A DNA stretch of 64,000 bases from Rhodanobacter humi (GTDB lineage Bacteria; Pseudomonadota; Gammaproteobacteria; Xanthomonadales; Rhodanobacteraceae): positions 3,844,001 to 3,908,000 of the forward strand of contig NZ_JBGBPY010000001.1 of assembly GCF_041107455.1 (NCBI RefSeq), given 5' to 3'. The translations under genes and the position numbers were made by a program. A model generated the notes under the pieces. That model made no database searches. It saw nothing but the letters and a program-made list of their open reading frames with translations, and was not told where the DNA came from. Positions 58,890-64,000 of this stretch are shown in pieces. Position 1 is the stretch's first letter; every line of letters begins with the position of its first letter.

Positions 58890-61277
58890 TCAGTTGCGCA
58901 GCGGCTTGCCGGTGGTCATGGTGTGTGCAATGCGCGCCTGGGTCTTCTCGGTCTTGGCCAGTTCCACGAAATGCTTGCGCTCCAGCGCCAGCAACCATTC
59001 CTCGTCCACCAGCGAGCCGCGTTCGATGTTGCCGCCGCACAAGGTGTCGGCGATGCGGGTGGCGATCGCCACGTCGTGCTCGGAGGCGAAGTAGCCGGCC
59101 TGCAGATTCGCCAGCGAAGCCTGGAAGGTGGCGCGGCCCACGTCGCCGGCGACCGGGATGGCGCGCTGGTACAGCGGCGGGCGCCAGCCGGATTCGGCCA
59201 GCGAAAGCGCGACCTTCTTCGCCACGTAGAGCAGCTCGTAGGCGTTGAACACCACCACGTCGCTGTCGCGCAGCAGGCCCATGTTCTTCGCCTCGATCGC
59301 GCTAGGCGAGACCTTGGCCATCGCCACCGTCTCGAACACCTTCTTCAGCGCCTCGAACGGGTCTGCCGGGTTGGCGTGCGCGGCGCGCACGGCCAGTTCG
59401 TGCAGGCCGCCACCGGCGGGCAGCAAGCCCACGCCGGCCTCGACCAGGCCGATGTAGCTTTCCAGCGCGGCCACGGTGCGCGCGGAGTGCATCTGGAATT
59501 CGCAGCCGCCGCCCAGGGCGAGGCCACGCACGGCGGCCACTACCGGCACCAACGAATGCTTGATGCGCATGCTGGTGCGCTGGAAGTTCGCGACCATCTT
59601 CTCGAAGTCGTCGAACCGGCCGGCCTGCAGCAGGCCCAGCGCACCCTTGAGGTCGGCGCCGGCGGAGAACGGCTCGCCGGTCTGCCAGATCACGACCGCC
59701 TTCAATTTTTCCTCGGCGATGCCGATCGCGTGCTGGATGCCGTCCAGCACCTGGTCGTTGACCGTGTGCATCTTGGTCTTGAACGAGATGATGCCCACGC
59801 CGTCGTCGCCCAGCGTCCACAGGCGCACGCCGTCGTTCTCCCACACGGTGCTGCCCTGGTCGAACTGCTCGCCCAGGATGGGATCGGGGAACAGCTGGCG
59901 CGCGTAGACCGGATGCGCGGAGCGCGGCTTGTCGGCGTTGGCGCTGGCCGAGTACGAACCGGCCTTGCCGTGCACGCCGCTGCGGCCGTCCAGTACCCAC
60001 GCGGGCAGCGGCGCCTTGCTCATGGCCTTGCCGGCGGCGATGTCTTCCTGCACCCATGTCGCGACCTGTTGCCAGCCGGCGGCCTGCCAGGTCTCGAACG
60101 GGCCCAGCTTCCAGCCGTAGCCCCAGCGGATCGCGAAGTCCACGTCGCGCGCCGTATCCGCGATATCAGCAAGATGATAGGCGGTGTAGTGGAACAGGTC
60201 GCGGAACGTGGCCCACAGGAACTGCGCCTGTGGGTCGCTGGACGCGCGCAGCTTGGCGAACTTCTCGGCGGGGTTCCTGATCGCGAGGATCGCGGCGACT
60301 TCATCCGAGGCCTTCTGCTCGGACGGGCGGTAGTCCTGCTTGGCCACGTCGAGCACCACGATGTCCTTGCCGGCCTTGCGGTAGAAACCCGCACCGTTCT
60401 TCTGGCCCAGCGCGCCCTTCTCGATCAGGGCGGACAGCCAGATCGGCGCCTTGAAGTATTCGCGCCAAGGGTCGTTCGGCAAGGTGTCGGCCATGGTCTT
60501 GATGACGTGCGCCATGGTGTCCAGGCCCACCACGTCGGCGGTGCGGTAGGTGGCGCTCTTGGGGCGGCCAACGGCAGGACCGGTGAGCGCGTCGACCACG
60601 TCGAAGCCCAGGCCGAACTGCTCGGTGTGGTGCATGGTGGCCAGCATCGAGAACACCCCGATGCGGTTGCCGATGAAGTTCGGCGTGTCGCGGGCGATCA
60701 CCACGCCCTTGCCCACGGTGGTGACGAGGAAGGCTTCCAGGCCTTCGACCACCTTGGCATCGGTGAGCCGGGTCGGGATCAGTTCGACCAGATGCATGTA
60801 GCGCGGCGGGTTGAAGAAATGCACGCCGCAGAAGCGGTGGCGCATCTCTTCCGGCAATACCTCGGCCAAGCCGTTGATCGACAGGCCCGAGGTGTTCGAG
60901 GCCAGCACCGCGGTGGGCGAGACGTGCGGGGCGATCTTCTTGTAGAGGTCCAGCTTCCAGTCCATCCGTTCGGCGATCGCCTCGATCACCAGGTCGACGT
61001 CCTTGAGGTGGTCCATGTCCTCGTCGTAGTTCGCCGGGATGATCGCGCTGGCGAGGTCCTTGTCGGCCAGCGGCGCGGGCGACAGTTTGGCCAGGTTGGC
61101 GATGGCCTTGAGCGCGATGCCGCTCTTCGGGCCTTCCTTCGCGGGCAGGTCGAACAGCACGGTCTCGACGCCGGCGTTGGTCAGGTGCGCGGCGATCTGC
61201 GCGCCCATGACGCCGGCGCCCAGCACGGCGGCCTTGCGGATGCGCAGCGTCGGGGTGGTGGTGGATGGAGCGGTCAT
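58890..61277 (-). CDS. fadN: 3-hydroxyacyl-CoA dehydrogenase / enoyl-CoA hydratase, FadN-type
   Basis: Encodes 795 residues. The NAD-binding dehydrogenase comes first (KAAVLGAGVMGAQIAAHL at about 15-32, then NTSGLSINGLAEVLPEE and FFNPPRYMHLVEL) and the enoyl-CoA hydratase domain is C-terminal (GLALGGGCEFQMHSA). This order matches B. subtilis FadN and is opposite to E. coli FadB, in which the hydratase is N-terminal. It carries out hydration and dehydrogenation in beta-oxidation with the thiolase encoded downstream. Upstream is the psrA-like regulator, 85 bases away, all on the - strand. Confidence 0.93.
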   Translation of the reverse strand: MTAPSTTTPTLRIRKAAVLGAGVMGAQIAAHLTNAGVETVLFDLPAKEGPKSGIALKAIANLAKLSPAPLADKDLASAIIPANYDEDMDHLKDVDLVIEAIAERMDWKLDLYKKIAPHVSPTAVLASNTSGLSINGLAEVLPEEMRHRFCGVHFFNPPRYMHLVELIPTRLTDAKVVEGLEAFLVTTVGKGVVIARDTPNFIGNRIGVFSMLATMHHTEQFGLGFDVVDALTGPAVGRPKSATYRTADVVGLDTMAHVIKTMADTLPNDPWREYFKAPIWLSALIEKGALGQKNGAGFYRKAGKDIVVLDVAKQDYRPSEQKASDEVAAILAIRNPAEKFAKLRASSDPQAQFLWATFRDLFHYTAYHLADIADTARDVDFAIRWGYGWKLGPFETWQAAGWQQVATWVQEDIAAGKAMSKAPLPAWVLDGRSGVHGKAGSYSASANADKPRSAHPVYARQLFPDPILGEQFDQGSTVWENDGVRLWTLGDDGVGIISFKTKMHTVNDQVLDGIQHAIGIAEEKLKAVVIWQTGEPFSAGADLKGALGLLQAGRFDDFEKMVANFQRTSMRIKHSLVPVVAAVRGLALGGGCEFQMHSARTVAALESYIGLVEAGVGLLPAGGGLHELAVRAAHANPADPFEALKKVFETVAMAKVSPSAIEAKNMGLLRDSDVVVFNAYELLYVAKKVALSLAESGWRPPLYQRAIPVAGDVGRATFQASLANLQAGYFASEHDVAIATRIADTLCGGNIERGSLVDEEWLLALERKHFVELAKTEKTQARIAHTMTTGKPLRN

Positions 61278-61362
61278 TGGATTCTCCGGGTTGATGCGGA
61301 CACGTGAGGCAAGCGGGATATGGAACGCGGCCGGCAGTCAGCGGCCGGTGAAAGGGGCGCGG

Positions 61363-61980
61363 TCACGCACCGGCACGCAGGCCGGCGGCGGCGAAACGGG
61401 TGAGGTGGGCGACGGTCTGCTCGCGGTGGGTGCGTTCGCTGACATCGCTCTTGCGCTGGATCATGCCGAAGCCGGACATCGCGTGGGTCAGCGCGCCGGT
61501 GACCAGATCGATGCGCCAGTACAGCTCCTCCTTGCTCAGCTGCGGCAGCAGGCGGGCGAATTCGGCGGTGAACTGGCGCATCACGTGGCCGTAGTTCTCG
61601 GACAGGAACTTGCGCAGGCTGTCGTCGTGCTCGGCGAAGGCGCGCGCCAGCACGCGCATGAACAGCGAACCGCTGTCTTCGTGCGAGAGTTCGAGGGCAG
61701 GGCGGATGAAGGCGTCGAGCACGTCCTCCAGCCGGGTCTCGGGCTGGCCGGCCACCCGGGCCAGCGCGGCCAAGCGCTGGGCGTTCAGTGTGTCCAGCCG
61801 GCGCCGGAACACCTGTTCGACCAGTTTCTCCTTGGAGCCGAAGTGGTAGTTGACCGCGGCGAGGTTGACCCCGGCATCGCTGGTCAGCTGGCGCAGCGAG
61901 GCGCCGTCGAAGCCGCGCTGGGCGAACAGGGTCTCGGCGGCGGCGAGGATGCGTTCCTTGGTGGAGCCGGAGCGGTTCAC
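61363..61980 (-). CDS. psrA: TetR-family regulator, PsrA-like
   Basis: Encodes 205 residues from a GTG at 61980. The helix-turn-helix is in ASLRQLTSDAGVNLAAVNYH (about 27-46), closely resembling Pseudomonas PsrA, and FGSKEKLVEQVF follows. PsrA represses beta-oxidation genes and is released by long-chain acyl-CoA. An open frame extends to 62034 but would run through the operator; the GTG with GGGAAG upstream gives the family start. The psrA-fadN-fadA order suggests one operon under its own control. Confidence 0.9.
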   Translation of the reverse strand: MNRSGSTKERILAAAETLFAQRGFDGASLRQLTSDAGVNLAAVNYHFGSKEKLVEQVFRRRLDTLNAQRLAALARVAGQPETRLEDVLDAFIRPALELSHEDSGSLFMRVLARAFAEHDDSLRKFLSENYGHVMRQFTAEFARLLPQLSKEELYWRIDLVTGALTHAMSGFGMIQRKSDVSERTHREQTVAHLTRFAAAGLRAGA

Positions 61981-62014
61981 GGATCGGGTCTTCCCACGTG
62001 GCCAAGCTTGTCGT

Positions 62015-62030
62015 TCAAACGATCGTTTGA
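62015..62030. promoter_or_regulatory. PsrA-type palindromic operator upstream of psrA
   Basis: TCAAACGATCGTTTGA is a perfect 16-base palindrome 35 bases upstream of the psrA GTG. It contains the known PsrA-box form (CAAAC-N4-GTTTG). A one-mismatch copy lies in front of fadH at 16661-16676. Confidence 0.8.
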
Positions 62031-62100
62031 GCATACGCGGGCGGCTTCGCTGCCGTCAAACCGACGCGCCGGCCGGCCCGTCGACGACTTGCGAATGAGG

Positions 62101-62106
62101 TAGAAT
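62101..62106 (+). promoter_or_regulatory. Possible -10 box of ndk
   Basis: TAGAAT lies about 100 bases upstream of the ndk start and is a good -10 sequence, but no convincing -35 is visible 17 bases away. Confidence 0.35.
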
Positions 62107-62208
62107 CTGTCAAACTTCGCGGGCTAAACCCGCATTCCGAGTCGGTTTTGACCGATTCGCGGCACGATGCCGACCTTTCTTCATATCGACTTTTCCCGGA
62201 GCACACCC

Positions 62209-62634
62209 ATGGCGCTGGAGCGCACCCTTTCCATCATCAAGCCCGATGCCGTCGCCAAGAACGTGATCGGCGAGATCTACGCCCGTTTCGAGAAGGCCGG
62301 CCTCAAGGTGATCGCCGCGAGGCAGAAGCAGCTGTCGCGCGCCGAGGCCGAGGGTTTCTACGCCGTGCACAAGGAGCGTCCGTTCTTCAAGGCGCTGGTG
62401 GAGTTCATGATCTCTGGCCCGGTGATGATCCAGGTGCTGGAAGGCGAGGGCGCGATCCTCAAGAACCGCGACCTGATGGGCGCCACCAATCCGAAGGACG
62501 CCGCGCCGGGCACGATCCGCGCCGACTTCGCCGACTCGATCGACGCGAATGCCGTGCACGGTTCCGATGCCGCGGAGACCGCGAAGGTCGAGATCGCCTA
62601 TTTCTTTGCTTCCACTGAAGTACATAGCCGGTAA
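62209..62634 (+). CDS. ndk: Nucleoside diphosphate kinase
   Basis: Encodes 141 residues. The active-site His is His117 in [12 protein letters not shown], and the N-terminus is [18 protein letters not shown]. It balances nucleoside triphosphate pools. The ATG at 62209 (GGAG upstream) is preferred to an in-frame start at 62167. rlmN starts seven bases after the stop. Confidence 0.97.
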   Translation: MALERTLSIIKPDAVAKNVIGEIYARFEKAGLKVIAARQKQLSRAEAEGFYAVHKERPFFKALVEFMISGPVMIQVLEGEGAILKNRDLMGATNPKDAAPGTIRADFADSIDANAVHGSDAAETAKVEIAYFFASTEVHSR

Positions 62635-62640
62635 ATAGTT

Positions 62641-63792
62641 GTGACCGAGGTACCTGCCACTTCATCCGACCAGCCCGGCACCGCCGGCAGGGTCAACCTG
62701 CTCGACTTCGATCGCCAGGGGCTGCGCGATTTCTTCGCGCAGCTCGGCGAGAAGCCGTATCGCGCCGAGCAGGTGATGAAGTGGATCTACCACCACCTCG
62801 AGTCCGACTTCGCGAACATGACCGACGTGGGCAAGGCGCTGCGCGCCAAGCTCGAAGCGAGCTGCCACGTCGGGCCGCCGAAGACCTTGGTGGACAAGGC
62901 CGCCGCCGACGGCACGCACAAGTGGCTGCTGGGCATGGATGGCCGCAACGCGGTGGAGGCGGTGTACATCCCCGAGCCCACCCGCGGCACGCTGTGCGTG
63001 TCCTCGCAGATCGGCTGCGCGCTGAACTGCCAGTTCTGTTCCACCGGCGCGCAGGGCTTCAACCGCAACCTCGCCACCGCCGAGATCATCGGCCAGATGT
63101 GGGTGGCGGCGAAGCACCTCGGCAACGTCACCCACCAGAACCGCCGCATCACCAACGTGGTGATGATGGGCATGGGCGAACCGCTGGCGAACTTCGACAA
63201 CGTGGTCAAGGCGATGAGCCTGATGCGCGACGACCTGGGCTTCGGCCTCGCCTCCAAGCGCGTCACGCTGTCCACCGCCGGCATGGTGCCGATGATCGAC
63301 AAGCTGTCGGACGTGATCGACGTGTCGCTGGCGGTGTCGCTGCACGCGGCTAACGACGAGCTGCGCACCGAACTGGTGCCGCTCAACAAGCGCTATCCGC
63401 TGGCCGAGCTCACCGCCGCCTGCCAGCGCTGGATCGCGCGCAAGCCGCGCACCTCGATCACCTTCGAATACACCTTGATGAAGGGCGTGAACGACCAGCC
63501 CGAGCATGCGAAGCAGCTGATCCGCTTCATGCGCAGGCTGCCGACCTGCAAGGTCAACCTGATTCCGTTCAATCCCTTCCCCGGCACGCGCTTCGAGCGT
63601 TCGGACGCCGAAACCATCCGCGCGTTCCAGACCCAATTGCTCAATGCCGGCATCCTCACCATGCTGCGCCGTACCCGCGGCGACGACATCGACGCGGCCT
63701 GCGGCCAGTTGGCCGGGCAGGTGAACGACCGCACCCGGCGCAGCGCCGGGATACGCCAACGTGTGGAGCAAGGGGTGACGCATGCGTCGTAA
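62641..63792 (+). CDS. rlmN: Dual-specificity 23S rRNA/tRNA methyltransferase RlmN
   Basis: Encodes 383 residues from a GTG at 62641. The radical-SAM cluster ligands are Cys126, Cys130 and Cys133 (CALNCQFC). The methyl-carrying and resolving cysteines are in TLCVSSQIG (Cys119) and DAACGQLAG (Cys354). It makes 2-methyladenosine at A2503 of 23S rRNA and A37 of some tRNAs. The 3' end overlaps the next gene by 11 bases. Confidence 0.96.
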   Translation: MTEVPATSSDQPGTAGRVNLLDFDRQGLRDFFAQLGEKPYRAEQVMKWIYHHLESDFANMTDVGKALRAKLEASCHVGPPKTLVDKAAADGTHKWLLGMDGRNAVEAVYIPEPTRGTLCVSSQIGCALNCQFCSTGAQGFNRNLATAEIIGQMWVAAKHLGNVTHQNRRITNVVMMGMGEPLANFDNVVKAMSLMRDDLGFGLASKRVTLSTAGMVPMIDKLSDVIDVSLAVSLHAANDELRTELVPLNKRYPLAELTAACQRWIARKPRTSITFEYTLMKGVNDQPEHAKQLIRFMRRLPTCKVNLIPFNPFPGTRFERSDAETIRAFQTQLLNAGILTMLRRTRGDDIDAACGQLAGQVNDRTRRSAGIRQRVEQGVTHAS

Positions 63793-64000
63793 GCCGCTGC
63801 TGGGGGTTGGTCTGCTGTCGCTGGCGCTGGCCGGCTGCGTCACGGTGAATGGCGGCGGCGACAACAACGGCAGCGGGCAGTCGGGCACCGCCAATATCCC
63901 GGCGACCAGCAAGGTCGACCAACGCCAGGATGCGGCCCGCATCCACACCGAGCTGGCCCAGCACTACATGGCCGACGGCGACCTGCAGGACGCACTGGCC
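63782..64000 (+). CDS. pilF: Type IV pilus biogenesis lipoprotein PilF/PilW, N-terminal part
   Basis: The frame from the ATG at 63782 runs off the window, giving 73 residues. It starts [19 protein letters not shown] with Cys19 as the lipobox Cys, then a low-complexity linker and a TPR-like segment ([20 protein letters not shown]). This is the PilF/PilW pilotin type that places the PilQ secretin in the outer membrane. rlmN-pilF adjacency is conserved in gammaproteobacteria. The assignment relies on the start and gene order only. Confidence 0.82.
   Translation, partial: MRRKPLLGVGLLSLALAGCVTVNGGGDNNGSGQSGTANIPATSKVDQRQDAARIHTELAQHYMADGDLQDALA

Noticed and set aside
61981-62034. An 18-residue N-terminal extension of the psrA-like protein
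   Set aside because: The extension would be encoded by the operator palindrome and does not match PsrA; the GTG at 61980 gives the family start.

Overview
The window is high-GC DNA from a gammaproteobacterium of the Xanthomonadales, most likely the Rhodanobacteraceae (Rhodanobacter/Dyella-like). The evidence is gene order (hrcA-grpE-dnaK-dnaJ-dapB-carAB-greA; cmk-rpsA-ihfB-lapAB; ndk-rlmN-pilus lipoprotein), protein content and the repeat types. This placement rests on recognised gene order and protein families, not on a database search. No gap between genes exceeds about 300 bases, and I saw no tRNA or rRNA gene.

Layout. 1-13.2 kb is a housekeeping block on the + strand. It holds the heat-shock chaperone cluster (hrcA truncated by the window edge, grpE, dnaK, a TMEM175-like channel gene, dnaJ), then dapB, a CaCA-type cation exchanger behind a yybP-ykoY-type leader, a 2OG-Fe(II) oxygenase on the - strand, then carA-carB-greA. 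13.2-17.0 kb is on the - strand: ribosomal protein L36, a LysR regulator, 2,4-dienoyl-CoA reductase (fadH) and an acyl-CoA-binding protein. 17.0-25.5 kb (+) carries cmk, rpsA, ihfB, lapA-lapB and three envelope-polysaccharide genes ending in galU. 25.7-34.3 kb holds a 2027-residue alpha-2-macroglobulin and PBP1C, a known pairing. 34.3-46.0 kb is a mixed metabolic stretch of small operons: a PuuB-like oxidase, a CsaA-like protein, a GNAT enzyme, a beta-lactamase-fold hydrolase, a sulfotransferase, a TPMT, a quinone reductase, a second oxygenase, DUF1428, DUF899, pirin, a membrane protein, a flavodoxin and others.

46.2-56.8 kb is the accessory region. It is a type I restriction-modification locus (hsdM-hsdS ... 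hsdR) carrying five or six extra genes between hsdS and hsdR: an unrecognised protein with a PD-(D/E)XK-like C-terminus, a COG3586-like nuclease-fold protein, a Phd/RelE-type toxin-antitoxin pair, and a winged-helix nucleotidyltransferase plus HEPN-like pair whose last gene overlaps hsdR. Several joins are 4-base start/stop overlaps, and base composition drops inside hsdS and the following gene. This is the best candidate for an undescribed system.

57.5-62.0 kb (-) is a beta-oxidation operon (psrA-like TetR regulator, FadN-type bifunctional enzyme, thiolase). A 16-base palindrome in front of psrA recurs with one mismatch in front of fadH, linking the two fatty-acid loci. 62.2-64 kb returns to housekeeping genes: ndk, rlmN and the start of a pilF/pilW-type lipoprotein.
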